A DNA stretch of 64,000 nt. Source: Rhodovibrionaceae bacterium (GTDB lineage Bacteria > Pseudomonadota > Alphaproteobacteria > Kiloniellales > DSM-21159). Under the pieces are notes generated by a model, which searched no databases, was not told the DNA's origin, and worked only from the letters and a program-made list of their open reading frames with translations. The stretch is taken from positions 1 to 64,000 of the forward strand of contig JANQMX010000011.1 of assembly GCA_028279885.1 (NCBI GenBank), given 5' to 3'. Shown here in pieces: positions 33,859 through 42,696 of this stretch. Each line of letters begins with the position of its first letter. Within the stretch, counting starts at the first letter, position 1. Both the position numbers and the translations under genes were made by a program.

Positions 33859-34968
33859 TCAATCCGCGTCGAGTTCCTTGGGCATAGGGTTCCAATCGAA
33901 ATAGGCGCGGACCAGTCCGTGGTCGGAGGCGCCTTTGTCTTCAAACTCTTCCCGGTTCAGATGGTCGTTGTAGACCTCCATCTCGCGAAACGACCAGTGG
34001 CGCTTGAGGGAGTGATCGTAGAACTCCTCAGAGACCAGGACATGATCGAGGCTCTCGCGCTTATGCTTGAAGATGTGCGTGTAGTAGACGTGCCGCATGG
34101 AGCGGTACTGCTGCAGGCGCTCGACCGAATAGAGCCCCTTGTCGGAGGTGAAGCCCGCCCGGCTCTTCTCTATGACGCGGTAGGTTGGTTGGTCGGAGAT
34201 CAGCTCGTTGGTCACCGACATGGTGTCATCGTTAAGGTCGCCGAGCAGCACTGTCGGAGAGATTGCGCTGTCGTCCTGCGACGTCATCACCTCGTCGAGC
34301 AGAGCCCTAAGCGCACCCGCCTCCATCACTCTGCGGATATGCGAGACGGTCGACTTGGTGATCTTTGCGTAGTGCCTGAGCGCAACTGGCCGTGGCTCGG
34401 CAAAGCTGAGCCGTGCCGGCCCCTTGGACTTGAGATGCGCGACGTAGACCGAGACCGGCGGCGGTTTCGGGCGCGTGCCCTCCGACTGGATGGTGGCGTT
34501 GAGCACAGGTCGGGAGAAGGCATTGATGGTGACGGTGATCTCCTCCTCGGCACCGTCCGTCTCGCGCAGCTGGTCGAATCTAAAGTCCTCAGGAAAGTCC
34601 GCGATCCAGTCGGCCCCTGGCATGATCTGGGACTTGCCCTTGCGATCCTTGCGCACCGCCAATGCCACCTGTGGACGGCCGATGCCCGGCGCGTCGCGCG
34701 CGACGAGATCGTAGTCGTCGGCGAGCTCTGCCTCAGCGAAGGCAGCCTCCAGCGCCTCCTTCGCCCAAAGCTCCTGAAAGCCGATGACCTCGGCGTCGAG
34801 CCTGCGGATCTGCGCGGCCGTCCAAGCAATCTTGGCCTCATAGGCAGCGCGTCCCTCCGCGTTGTCCTCGAAGCGCGGCCGGTTTGAGTAGGTGAGACCG
34901 CCCGGCACCTGGAGGTTCAACAGATTGAAGGTAGCGAAGCTGAGATCACGCATATTCTTGCGCGGCAT
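33859..34968 (-). CDS. Endonuclease/exonuclease/phosphatase family protein
   Basis: A 369-residue metal-dependent hydrolase of the EEP superfamily. It has 'LSFATFNLLNL' (metal-site Asn), 'DAEVIGFQELWAKEAL' (metal-binding Glu), 'VLLGDLNDD' (catalytic Asp and Asn), 'RESLDHVLVSEEFYD' and the final 'GASDHGLVRAYF' (Ser-Asp-His). It has no signal peptide, so it is presumably cytoplasmic. Substrates in this superfamily range from DNA to phospholipids and nucleotides, and sequence alone does not decide. The gene converges with the MFS gene and stands alone. Confidence 0.88.
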   Translation of the reverse strand: MPRKNMRDLSFATFNLLNLQVPGGLTYSNRPRFEDNAEGRAAYEAKIAWTAAQIRRLDAEVIGFQELWAKEALEAAFAEAELADDYDLVARDAPGIGRPQVALAVRKDRKGKSQIMPGADWIADFPEDFRFDQLRETDGAEEEITVTINAFSRPVLNATIQSEGTRPKPPPVSVYVAHLKSKGPARLSFAEPRPVALRHYAKITKSTVSHIRRVMEAGALRALLDEVMTSQDDSAISPTVLLGDLNDDTMSVTNELISDQPTYRVIEKSRAGFTSDKGLYSVERLQQYRSMRHVYYTHIFKHKRESLDHVLVSEEFYDHSLKRHWSFREMEVYNDHLNREEFEDKGASDHGLVRAYFDWNPMPKELDAD

Positions 34969-35073
34969 GGCGGAACCCCGTTCGATGGACCCGCCTCTGC
35001 ATACGACAAGTTTCGCTACAGGCCTATGTGGAAAGCGTGACAGGCATCCTGTCGTGAGATCAACCGCTCGCGC

Positions 35074-35697
35074 CTACCTTGACTTCTTTGCCACGATGAA
35101 GATCGAGAGGCCCTTGCCCGGCCGCCATTTGTGGTCGATGGCAAAGCCTGCCGCGGCAATGCTCTCTTCCACATCCTTGGCTGTGATGACCTTGACCAGC
35201 GGAAAGAAACCGAGGAACCGGCCGATCGGCGCAATGAGCTTGAACCAGGCCATGCGGTCGCCCAGGCAAACCGTGCCGCTGACGAAGACGCCACCCGGCT
35301 TGAGCAGCCGATAGACCTTGGCAATGGCGGCGTCTCTGCCTTCCAGCAGGTGCAGGATGCTGTGCCCCATGACCACATCGAAGCTGCCGGCGGGCGCCTC
35401 GAAGTCTTCGATGGTCGCGACCTGGAAGGTCACGTTGTCCACACCTGCCGCCTCAGCCTTACCGCGGGCGATCTCGATCATCTTCGAGGAGATGTCGATG
35501 GCCAGGATCGACTTGACGTAAGGCGCCTGAACAAGGGCGGTCGAGCCAGTGCCGCAGCCGAACTCGAGCACATCCATGTCAGGCCGGAGGTACTCGCGGG
35601 TGATCTCCAGTTTCTTTTGATAGGCCGCTTCGTCGGCCACGGGTTTCTTGGCATATCCGACAGCGTGCCGGTCCCAAAACTTGGCGTCTTTGTTCAT
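35074..35697 (-). CDS. Class I SAM-dependent methyltransferase
   Basis: A 207-residue Rossmann-fold methyltransferase. Motif I is 'DVLEFGCGTGSTALVQAP', followed by 'ILAIDISSKMIEIARGKAEA' for the adenosyl ribose and 'FDVVMGHSILHLL' as motif post-II. 'RLLKPGGVFVSGTVCLGDRM' is motif IV/V. The acceptor is unknown. The protein opens with 'FWDRHAVGYAKKPVADEAAY', common in a UbiE/COQ5-like branch. Its promoter lies in the 118-bp gap shared with the divergent LysR gene at 35816. Confidence 0.88.
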   Translation of the reverse strand: MNKDAKFWDRHAVGYAKKPVADEAAYQKKLEITREYLRPDMDVLEFGCGTGSTALVQAPYVKSILAIDISSKMIEIARGKAEAAGVDNVTFQVATIEDFEAPAGSFDVVMGHSILHLLEGRDAAIAKVYRLLKPGGVFVSGTVCLGDRMAWFKLIAPIGRFLGFFPLVKVITAKDVEESIAAAGFAIDHKWRPGKGLSIFIVAKKSR

Positions 35698-35815
35698 CTG
35701 TTCGTCGGATATCGTTTGAGGGCAAGCGGTATGCGCCGCCGGGTCCGCGCTTCACTACCCATACAGCAAACAAAGAGAAATTGCGGAATTCCGTTCCAGC
35801 ATTATACAGAAACGC

Positions 35816-36700
35816 ATGAATTGGCAGAACGTCGCCTTCGACTGGAACCAAGCGCGGGCCTTCCTCGTCACGGCAGAAGAGGGCACTCTGTCCGCTGCCG
35901 CGCGGGCGCTGGGGCTGACGCAGCCGACGCTCGGGCGGCAGGTCGCCGCGCTCGAGAGCGATCTCGGCGTTACGCTCTTCGAGCGTGTCGGGCGCTCCCT
36001 GTCCTTGACCCAGGCGGGCCTGGAACTGCTGGAACATGTGCGCGCCATGGGCGAAGCAGCGAGCCGCGTCTCGCTCGCAGCGTCGGGCCAGTCGCAGAGC
36101 ATCGAAGGCAAGGTCAGCATCACGGCCACCAACGTGATGGCGACCTATCACCTGCCGCCCCTGCTCAAGCAGCTGCGGGAGATGGCGCCGGCCATCGAGA
36201 TCGAGATCGTCGCTTCCAACGAGGTGCGCGACCTGCAGCGCCGCGAGGCCGATATCGCCATCCGCCATGGCCGGCCCGAGCAGCCGGATTTGATCGCCAA
36301 GCTGGTCGGCGAAACCTCCGCCCACCTCTACGCGGCAAAAGAGTATCTCGACAGAGTCGGTCGGCCCGAGACTCCAAGCGACCTGGCGGGCGCCGACTTC
36401 ATCGGCTTCGAGCATCCCGAGCGGCTGCTGCCGGCGTTGCAAGGACTTGGCCTGCCAGTCAACCGGAAGAACTTCAAACTCGTCTCCGCAAGCGGCACCG
36501 TGATGATCGCGCTGGCCAAGCAGGGCCTCGGCATCGTCCCGCTTATCAGATACGACGCCGATCTCATCCCGGAGCTCGAACCCGTGTTGCCGGAGCTTGC
36601 CCCCATCCCCATCTGGCTGGTGACCCACCGGGAGCTACACAGCAGCCGGCGCATCCGCCTGGTCTTCGATTTTCTTGCCGAGTCCTTCGCGCAACGATGA
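35816..36700 (+). CDS. LysR-family transcriptional regulator
   Basis: A 294-residue regulator with an N-terminal winged HTH ('NQARAFLVTAEEGTLSAAAR', 'TQPTLGRQVAALESDL') and a LysR effector domain. The N-terminal 'NVAFDWNQARAFL' and the 'ALGLTQPTLGRQ' recognition helix mark the branch related to the LysR at 18266. It overlaps the downstream TSUP exporter gene by 4 bp (ATGA), so the two are translationally coupled, and the regulator probably controls its own operon. Confidence 0.92.
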   Translation: MNWQNVAFDWNQARAFLVTAEEGTLSAAARALGLTQPTLGRQVAALESDLGVTLFERVGRSLSLTQAGLELLEHVRAMGEAASRVSLAASGQSQSIEGKVSITATNVMATYHLPPLLKQLREMAPAIEIEIVASNEVRDLQRREADIAIRHGRPEQPDLIAKLVGETSAHLYAAKEYLDRVGRPETPSDLAGADFIGFEHPERLLPALQGLGLPVNRKNFKLVSASGTVMIALAKQGLGIVPLIRYDADLIPELEPVLPELAPIPIWLVTHRELHSSRRIRLVFDFLAESFAQR

Positions 36701-37437
36701 TGGGGGGTGAAGCGCTCTTCATCGCCGCGGTGCTTGTGATCGCCGGCCTAGTCAAAGGCGCCGTGGGGCTCGGCCTGCCACCCATCGCCATGGGCCTGAT
36801 GGTGATCGTCATGCCACCGGTCGAGGCTGCAGCCCTGCTGGTCTTGCCGTCTTTTCTGACCAACGCCTGGCAGATGCTCAGAGGCCCCTACTTCCGCCGG
36901 CTCCTGCGGCGCTTCTGGCCGCTCCTGCTTTGTGCGGTCGGCGGCACATTGGTCGGGGTGGATTGGCTGAGCGAGGAGAACGCCCGCATCGGCACTTTCA
37001 TCCTGGGGAGCGTCCTGGCTCTCTATGCGCTCTCCGGCCTGGTCTCGGCGCAGCTTTTGATCGGCGCCGCCAAACAGCGCTGGCTCGGCCCGCTGAGCGG
37101 GCTCACGACAGGACTGGCGACGGCTGCGACCGGAGTCTCGTCCATCCCGATCGTGCCCTACTTCCAGGCCGTGGGCTTGGAAAAGGACGAACTGGTCCAA
37201 GCCATGGGACTGTCGTTCACCGTCTCCACCCTGGCACTCGCCGTCAACCTGGCTTCGGTCGGCGCCCTGACGCCCTCCATCGGGCCCATGGTCGGCCTGG
37301 CCGTGGCGGCGGTCTTCGTCGGCATCGTGCTGGGACAGCTGCTGCGCAAGCGCCTCGACGCCAAGACCTTCCGCTTCTGGTTCTTCGTCGCGCTGCTGCT
37401 GCTCGGCCTCTACCTCGCCATCCGGGCAGTGCTGTAG
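36697..37437 (+). CDS. TSUP family membrane transporter (TauE/SafE)
   Basis: A 246-residue membrane protein with about eight hydrophobic segments. It starts 'MMGGEALFIAAVLVIAGLVK' and has two family repeats: 'GLVKGAVGLGLPPIAMGLMV' near the start and 'LSGLTTGLATAATGVSSIPI' in the second half. The Gly-rich segment after the first Lys-Gly is the TSUP hallmark. Members move sulfite, sulfonates or other organosulfur anions. The ATG at 36697 overlaps the LysR stop; 36700 is an alternative. Substrate unknown. Confidence 0.9.
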   Translation: MMGGEALFIAAVLVIAGLVKGAVGLGLPPIAMGLMVIVMPPVEAAALLVLPSFLTNAWQMLRGPYFRRLLRRFWPLLLCAVGGTLVGVDWLSEENARIGTFILGSVLALYALSGLVSAQLLIGAAKQRWLGPLSGLTTGLATAATGVSSIPIVPYFQAVGLEKDELVQAMGLSFTVSTLALAVNLASVGALTPSIGPMVGLAVAAVFVGIVLGQLLRKRLDAKTFRFWFFVALLLLGLYLAIRAVL

Positions 37438-37483
37438 TGCGCCCCTTCGCAATAGCGTGAAACGGCACGAAAAAGCCGGCTGC

Positions 37484-38749
37484 CTATCTGAGAGACGGGA
37501 GGAACAGGCTGATCTGCGGGAAGTAGAGCAGGATCAACAGGCCCACGATGATGGTGGCGATGAAGGGCACGACCTTCCGCGACACCTGCTCGATGGTCAG
37601 CCCCGAAATGCCGCAGGCCACGAAGAGGTTGACCCCGAGCGGCGGGGTCAGAAAGCCGATCTCGCTGGTGACCACCAGCAGAATCCCGAAGTGGATCGGG
37701 TCGATGCCCAGTTGCACGATCAACGGCAGCAGGATCGGGGTCAGAATGATCACCGTGGAGAGCGTTTCCATGAAGGTGCCCAGCACGATCAGGATGGCGC
37801 AGATGATCAGCAGCATGATCGTGGGATCGCTGGTGATGGTGAGCAGCGAGCTGGCGATCCGCTGAGGAATGAGATTGAGCGCCAGGAACTCGCCGAAGAA
37901 GATGGCAGTGCCCATGATCAGGATCAGCCCACCGCAAATCGTGCTGGCTTCGGTCAGCGACTGCCAGAGATCGGGCAGGCGGAGCGTCCGCTTGATGACA
38001 ACGCCGACCAGGATGGCGTAGAGCACGGCAATCACGGAGGCTTCCACTGGCGTGAAGATGCCGCCATAGATGCCGCCCAAAACGACGAAGGGCGTCGCCA
38101 GCGAGAACTTGGCTTTGTAGAGGCTAGCCAGGAAAAGCCGCTTGTCGAAGGGCCGAGCCTCGCCACGGTAACCGTTTCGGTGCGAGATGAGGTAGGTGGT
38201 GCCGATCAACAAGGCACCCATGAGAATGCCCGGCAACAGGCCGGCGAGAAACAGATCGCCGATGGATACGGACGCCAGCACACCATAGACGATCATCGGA
38301 TTGCTCGGCGGCAGCAGAATGCCAAGCGTCCCGCCCGAAGACGCCACGGCCGCCGCGAAATCCTTGGGATAGCCATCCTCTTTCATGGCCGGGATGAGCA
38401 GCGTGCCGATGGCGGCGACCGTTCCCGGGCCGGAGCCGGAAATGGCCGCGAAGAACATGCAGGAGAGGATGGTGACGATGGCTAGGCCGCCATAGGCACC
38501 GCCGACGATGGCGCGCATCACCTCGATGATGTCTCGGGTGATGCCGGCCCGCGACATGATCGCCCCGGCCAGGACGAAATTCGGAATGGCGAGAAGCGGA
38601 AACTTGTCCACGCCATCAAACAGGCTGTGCGCCAGCGAGGCCAGCGGAATGGGCGAAGAGAGCAGCTCGACCAACGACGGCACGCCGAGGGTGACGAAGA
38701 TCGGCACACCCAGGACGAGACAGACCAAGAAGAGGAGAACGAAGATCAT
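37484..38749 (-). CDS. dctM: TRAP transporter large permease (DctM family)
   Basis: A 421-residue permease with about 12 membrane segments and clear DctM motifs: 'FFAAISGSGPGTVAAIGTLLI', 'SSGGTLGILLPPSNPMIVYG', 'GIFTPVEASVIAVLYAILVG' and 'FLTPPLGVNLFVACGISG'. It overlaps dctQ by 4 bp. This is the third TRAP system of the window. The gene converges with the TSUP gene. Together with SMP-30 and a LysR gene upstream it suggests uptake of a sugar acid or related compound. Confidence 0.94.
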   Translation of the reverse strand: MIFVLLFLVCLVLGVPIFVTLGVPSLVELLSSPIPLASLAHSLFDGVDKFPLLAIPNFVLAGAIMSRAGITRDIIEVMRAIVGGAYGGLAIVTILSCMFFAAISGSGPGTVAAIGTLLIPAMKEDGYPKDFAAAVASSGGTLGILLPPSNPMIVYGVLASVSIGDLFLAGLLPGILMGALLIGTTYLISHRNGYRGEARPFDKRLFLASLYKAKFSLATPFVVLGGIYGGIFTPVEASVIAVLYAILVGVVIKRTLRLPDLWQSLTEASTICGGLILIMGTAIFFGEFLALNLIPQRIASSLLTITSDPTIMLLIICAILIVLGTFMETLSTVIILTPILLPLIVQLGIDPIHFGILLVVTSEIGFLTPPLGVNLFVACGISGLTIEQVSRKVVPFIATIIVGLLILLYFPQISLFLPSLR

Positions 38750-39276
38750 GCCCTGTTCTCCCGGGCCGCTTTCTCCTCGGCAGCCCCTTCACCTGCGATC
38801 AGCGGAATGCCGTACTTCCAGGAGCGCCATTGACGCTCGACGATGCGGACGATCATGAGCGCGTGGGCGATCGGAATGACCGTGTAGATGTAGGCGAGCG
38901 GCAGAAACAGCGATGTCGAGTAGACCGGATAGGCGATCGTGCGCTGGATCAGCAGGATGCCGGCGATCACCACGAATGCGTTGAAGACGACCCAGATGGC
39001 GTCGGCGATCAGAAAGATCAGGCGATCGTTGAGCGGAAGAAGGCGCGCGAACAGCGTGACCCGAATATGGCTTCCCCGCTGGGCGGCGAGGCTCGCCGAG
39101 ATGTAGACGAACCAGACAAAGGCGAAGCGCGATACCTCTTCGCTCCACGAAAGCCCGATGCCCAGGATGTAGCGAAAGACGATCTGCGCGCCGAGCACGG
39201 CCACCAGCAAGGCCAGGCTGAGATTGGCGACAACCAGTTCAAGCTTGCTCGCGGCGGTCAGAAATCGGCGACTCAT
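38746..39276 (-). CDS. dctQ: TRAP transporter small permease (DctQ family)
   Basis: A 176-residue membrane protein with four hydrophobic segments. The conserved DctQ core is visible: 'QIVFRYILGIGLSWSEEVSR' followed by 'FAFVWFVYISASLAAQRGSH' and 'IRVTLFARLLP'. It starts 122 bp after dctP; that gap has a possible stem, GCTGCCG (39341-39347) with CGGCAGC (39363-39369). It overlaps dctM by 4 bp, showing coupling. Confidence 0.93.
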   Translation of the reverse strand: MSRRFLTAASKLELVVANLSLALLVAVLGAQIVFRYILGIGLSWSEEVSRFAFVWFVYISASLAAQRGSHIRVTLFARLLPLNDRLIFLIADAIWVVFNAFVVIAGILLIQRTIAYPVYSTSLFLPLAYIYTVIPIAHALMIVRIVERQWRSWKYGIPLIAGEGAAEEKAARENRA

Positions 39277-39398
39277 CGTTCTGCTCCATCGGGCGGAGGG
39301 GCCCGTTCTCCTGAAAAACGACAGGGAACGGCAGACCCCGGCTGCCGACCGGGTTCATAAGCCGGCAGCGGCGCGCCCTCTACCCGCAGCCCTGGGAG

Positions 39399-40439
39399 CT
39401 ACTTGAGACTACCGGTCTCTTTGTAATGCAGGGTCATGTCGACCCACTCCTTGCCGCCACCGACAAGGTCATAGAGTTCCGGCCAGGCACCGCGCGCCTT
39501 CTCTGCCCAGACATCCGGATCCGACAGTTCGCAGAAGGTCACGCCATGCTGCTCGGTCAGCGCCTTTCGCACCCGGGCGCTATTCTCCGCCACGTACTCC
39601 GCATGGGAGATGTCCGTTTCTTCCGCCGATTTGGCCAGAATGCGTTGATCTTCCTCAGACAGGCTGTTCATGAAGTCGCTATTGATGATGACGACCGCCG
39701 CCTGCGGCAGATAGGTGGCCTCGGTGATGTATTTGATGTGCTCGTGGAATCCCATGTTGAGGATCACGTCCGTGGGGCTGTCGAAGGCATCCACGACGCC
39801 GGTCGCGATCGCGCCAAAGGTTTCGCCCCAGGCGATGGGATAGGTCGAAACGCCCCAGGACTCCCACATGGCGGTCATGACCGGGTTCTTGGGCGCGCGG
39901 ATCTTGAGGTCCTGCAAATCATCGATGGAGTCGATGCACTGGTCCTTGGCAAACATGCTGCGGAAGGCGTTGTTGAAGCCGCCGATGATCCGCAAGCTGC
40001 CGCTCTCCGCTTGGACACGCCGGTCGAGCTCGTCGCGGAAAGGTCCCGCGCGCAGCAGTCCGCCCTCGCCCGTCAGGTCTTCAGGACCACTGTTCAGATA
40101 AGGCAGGACCAAAACGTTCAGCGAGGGTGCGAGTTGCGCCACGTTGTTCGAGGTAATGCCGCCCATCTGGATGGTGCCGAGCTGAACTTTCTGGGCGATC
40201 GCCTGCTCTGTACCCATGACACCGCCATCCAAAACCTGGACAACGATTTCGCCATTGGAGTTCTCCTTCACCCGTTCGGCGAACTGATGGGCGTAGACGC
40301 CATAGGTATGATCGGCCGGGCAGCAGTGGGCATATCGGATGGTGACCCGCTCTGCCGCAGCCTCGACCATGCCGGCGAGCATGGCTGGTACCGCCAGGAC
40401 TATCGCGGCGCCCAAGGCGCCCACATATCTCTTCGACAC
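39399..40439 (-). CDS. dctP: TRAP transporter substrate-binding protein (DctP family)
   Basis: A receptor of 346 residues, best started at the GTG at 40439. The strong ribosome site GGAGGAG lies only 3-9 bases before this GTG, and the alternative ATG at 40460 would translate that site as Lys-Glu-Glu. The signal peptide begins 'SKRYVGALGAAIVLAVPAML' and ends in 'VEAAA'. The mature part has the carboxylate-binding Arg in 'LQDLKIRAPKNPVMTAMWES', 'IAWGETFGAIATGVVDAFDS' and 'IKYITEATYLPQAAVVIINS'. It heads the third dctPQM operon; the SMP-30 gene lies 82 bp upstream on the same strand. Confidence 0.92.
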   Translation of the reverse strand: MSKRYVGALGAAIVLAVPAMLAGMVEAAAERVTIRYAHCCPADHTYGVYAHQFAERVKENSNGEIVVQVLDGGVMGTEQAIAQKVQLGTIQMGGITSNNVAQLAPSLNVLVLPYLNSGPEDLTGEGGLLRAGPFRDELDRRVQAESGSLRIIGGFNNAFRSMFAKDQCIDSIDDLQDLKIRAPKNPVMTAMWESWGVSTYPIAWGETFGAIATGVVDAFDSPTDVILNMGFHEHIKYITEATYLPQAAVVIINSDFMNSLSEEDQRILAKSAEETDISHAEYVAENSARVRKALTEQHGVTFCELSDPDVWAEKARGAWPELYDLVGGGKEWVDMTLHYKETGSLK

Positions 40440-40521
40440 TGTCTCCTCCTTTATTCTCATTTGAGCCCCCTTGGGCCATGGTGCAGGCGAAACGCGTTAC
40501 GCCACCTCCAATTCCCGCATG

Positions 40522-41481
40522 CTAGGGTGACGCGAACCGCGGCTCCTCCACGCCGCGCACCCCGAGCCCTTCGACCGCGAACAGAGCGCCGGCCTGCGGC
40601 TCCGCCGCGATTTGCGCTTCGCTCATGGCAAAGGTCGCGGACGTTACGAATAGAATGTCGAGGTCGACGCCACCGAAGGCGCACATGGTCGGACAGGCGA
40701 CCGGCAGCCGGATGCAGCGCATAAGCTCGCCATCCGGCGAGAAGCACGCAACGGCACCACCCTCGAACAGGGCTCCCCAATAATTGCCGTCTTCATCGAC
40801 CGTGGCACCGTCGATGCGGCCGAGATAAGCCCCAGTGTCGACGAAGGGCACCCGGTTGGAAATCTCTCCCGTCTCGGGGGCGAGATCGTAACGGTAAGAC
40901 CGATCGACCCGACTGTCCGAGAAGTAGAGCGCGGTTCCGTCGGGGCTGAAGGCGATACCGTTCGAGACCGTGAAACCACCGTCCATGCGATGCCATCTCA
41001 GATCCGGATCGAGCCGGTAGAGCGAGGCATTGGGTATGGAAAAGCCTCGATTCATCGAGCCGCACCAGAACCGGCCCTGGCGATCAACCTTGCCGTCGTT
41101 CAGCCTGGTGTCCGGCGAGTCGGGCTCGGGGTTGCCGATCCATTGGATGTCCGGTTCGGAGTCACCCAATTCTACAAATGCGAAGCCGCCCGAAAGACCG
41201 GCGATCAGCCGATGGTCACGGCAAAGGCCAATCGAACCGATGGTGTCGGGAACCTGCCAGGACCTCAGATCGCCGCCGCCGGCATCGGACCGCCAGATCC
41301 TGCGCTGACAGCTGTCGATCCAATAGAGACGCCGCAAACGGTCGTCCCAGAGCGGACACTCGCCCAGAACGGCAGGCCCCGTCCAGATGGGTTCGATCCG
41401 CACGGGTGCGGGCTGCGCCCCCCGGTGGGAATCAATGACGTTGTCAGAAGCGCTGCCACCCAACGAGCTTTTCCCTCCCAT
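40522..41481 (-). CDS. SMP-30/gluconolactonase/regucalcin family lactonase
   Basis: A 319-residue six-bladed propeller hydrolase that opens sugar lactones to aldonates. The three metal ligands of the family are seen: Glu in 'GPAVLGECPLWD', Asn in 'TVSNGIAFSPDGTALYFSDS' and Asp in 'GRIDGATVDEDGNYWGALFE'. The 'LNDGKVDRQGRFWCGSMN' blade is also diagnostic. About 30 non-conserved residues precede the fold, so the true start may be downstream of 41481. It is upstream of dctP in the same direction, so lactone opening may be linked to sugar-acid import. LysR at 41550 is divergent. Confidence 0.88.
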   Translation of the reverse strand: MGGKSSLGGSASDNVIDSHRGAQPAPVRIEPIWTGPAVLGECPLWDDRLRRLYWIDSCQRRIWRSDAGGGDLRSWQVPDTIGSIGLCRDHRLIAGLSGGFAFVELGDSEPDIQWIGNPEPDSPDTRLNDGKVDRQGRFWCGSMNRGFSIPNASLYRLDPDLRWHRMDGGFTVSNGIAFSPDGTALYFSDSRVDRSYRYDLAPETGEISNRVPFVDTGAYLGRIDGATVDEDGNYWGALFEGGAVACFSPDGELMRCIRLPVACPTMCAFGGVDLDILFVTSATFAMSEAQIAAEPQAGALFAVEGLGVRGVEEPRFASP

Positions 41482-41505
41482 TGGGGAAGAGGCTAGCCGG
41501 CGACA

Positions 41506-41528
41506 TAAAACATGTATAATGTATTTTA
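41506..41528. promoter_or_regulatory. Palindromic operator overlapping a -10 box
   Basis: A 23-bp imperfect palindrome with outer arms TAAAA (41506-41510) and TTTTA (41524-41528) contains a perfect TATAAT at 41515-41520. It lies in the 68-bp gap between the SMP-30 gene and the divergent LysR gene. The TATAAT ends 29 bases before the LysR ATG. The arrangement fits LysR autoregulation, and a T-N11-A match occurs inside it. Confidence 0.5.
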
Positions 41529-41549
41529 GCTTCGTTCTTTTCTTAAAAA

Positions 41550-42470
41550 ATGAATATTACACTTCGCCAGCTCCAATACGTCGTTGCCGCGTCTCAAGAG
41601 CGATCGATTCTTGGCGCGGCGAAGGCCCTGAACATCTCGACCTCCTCGATTCTGATGTCGATCGACAAGTTCGAACAGGAGTTCGGCATCCAGGTGTTCG
41701 TTCGCCAACGGTCCAAGGGACTGGTGACGACGATCGCCGGCGAGCGCGCGATCGCACGCACCATACGCCTGTTGGATCAGGCCGACGCTTACGAACGGGA
41801 TATCAGCGGCACCGATCAGGATTTGTCTGGGGAGCTGCGTGTCGGCTCGTTCACCTCGATATCGCCCAACATTGCACCGCAGGTCATTCGCAAGATGAAC
41901 GAAGCCTACCCCGAGGTGATCGTTCACCTGTCGGAGGGGGATATCATCTCGATTCAGCGGAGCCTGCGCGACGGTGTCGTGGACATCCTCCTGACTTACG
42001 ACGCGGGACTGTGGGAGGAGTTCGAGTTCGAGGTGCTGGCAAATGCACCGCCACATGTTGTGCTGGCGACGAAGGATCCGCTCGCAAAGAAAAAGCGGAT
42101 ATCGCTGCACGACATCAAGGACCGCACCTTGCTGCTGCTGAACCTGCCGCAATCCCGCACCTATATGGCATCGATCTTCGAGCGCGCAGGCGTCACCCCC
42201 GCCCGCATTCAAAGACTCGAGTCGTTCGAGATGGTGCGCAGCTCGGCCGCCGCGGGGCTTGGCGTTTCGATCCTCAACATCCGCCCCATGACGGACAACA
42301 CCTACAGCGGCTTGCCCGTGGTCTGCCGCCCGCTCGTCGAAGCGGACCCCAGCCCCAGTATCGTGCTCGCAACCCGCCGCGGCGGCCGCATCAGCCGACG
42401 GTCACGCGCCTTCGCGGAGCACTGCCGCAGTTTCTTCACGACGGACCAAGCGAAGCGATTGTTCGTCTAG
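41550..42470 (+). CDS. LysR-family transcriptional regulator
   Basis: A 306-residue regulator with an N-terminal HTH ('MNITLRQLQYVVAASQERSI', 'LGAAKALNISTSSILMSIDK') and an effector domain with 'LRVGSFTSISPNIAPQVIRK'. The unusual 'NISTSSILMSIDKFEQEFG' recognition helix differs from the common SQxxLS form. No ribosome site is visible before the ATG (the preceding bases are TCTTAAAAA). It is divergent from the SMP-30/TRAP operon with an operator-like palindrome between them and probably regulates that operon. Confidence 0.9.
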   Translation: MNITLRQLQYVVAASQERSILGAAKALNISTSSILMSIDKFEQEFGIQVFVRQRSKGLVTTIAGERAIARTIRLLDQADAYERDISGTDQDLSGELRVGSFTSISPNIAPQVIRKMNEAYPEVIVHLSEGDIISIQRSLRDGVVDILLTYDAGLWEEFEFEVLANAPPHVVLATKDPLAKKKRISLHDIKDRTLLLLNLPQSRTYMASIFERAGVTPARIQRLESFEMVRSSAAAGLGVSILNIRPMTDNTYSGLPVVCRPLVEADPSPSIVLATRRGGRISRRSRAFAEHCRSFFTTDQAKRLFV

Positions 42471-42696
42471 CCGACTTGGCGAACAGGCTATCCGCTCCAA
42501 AGAGAAAAACCGTGCCGTACACGCCACGCCCATCCTTTGCTGTGCGGCCGGCAAAGCGCAAGACATCAGTCGCGCATCCTCCTTTTGGCCGAACCAGGGG
42601 AAGGCCTGCAAATCCAACTCTAGGGGAGCAAAGCGCTAGGTGGCTCGGCAAACACGCACGACGCCGCAAAGGCCGAGCAGGTCTAGTAGCAGCAGG

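Noticed and set aside
35131-36696. Upstream extension of the TSUP frame to 768 codons
   Set aside because: It covers the methyltransferase and LysR genes in other frames. The TSUP protein starts at the ATGA overlap at 36697.
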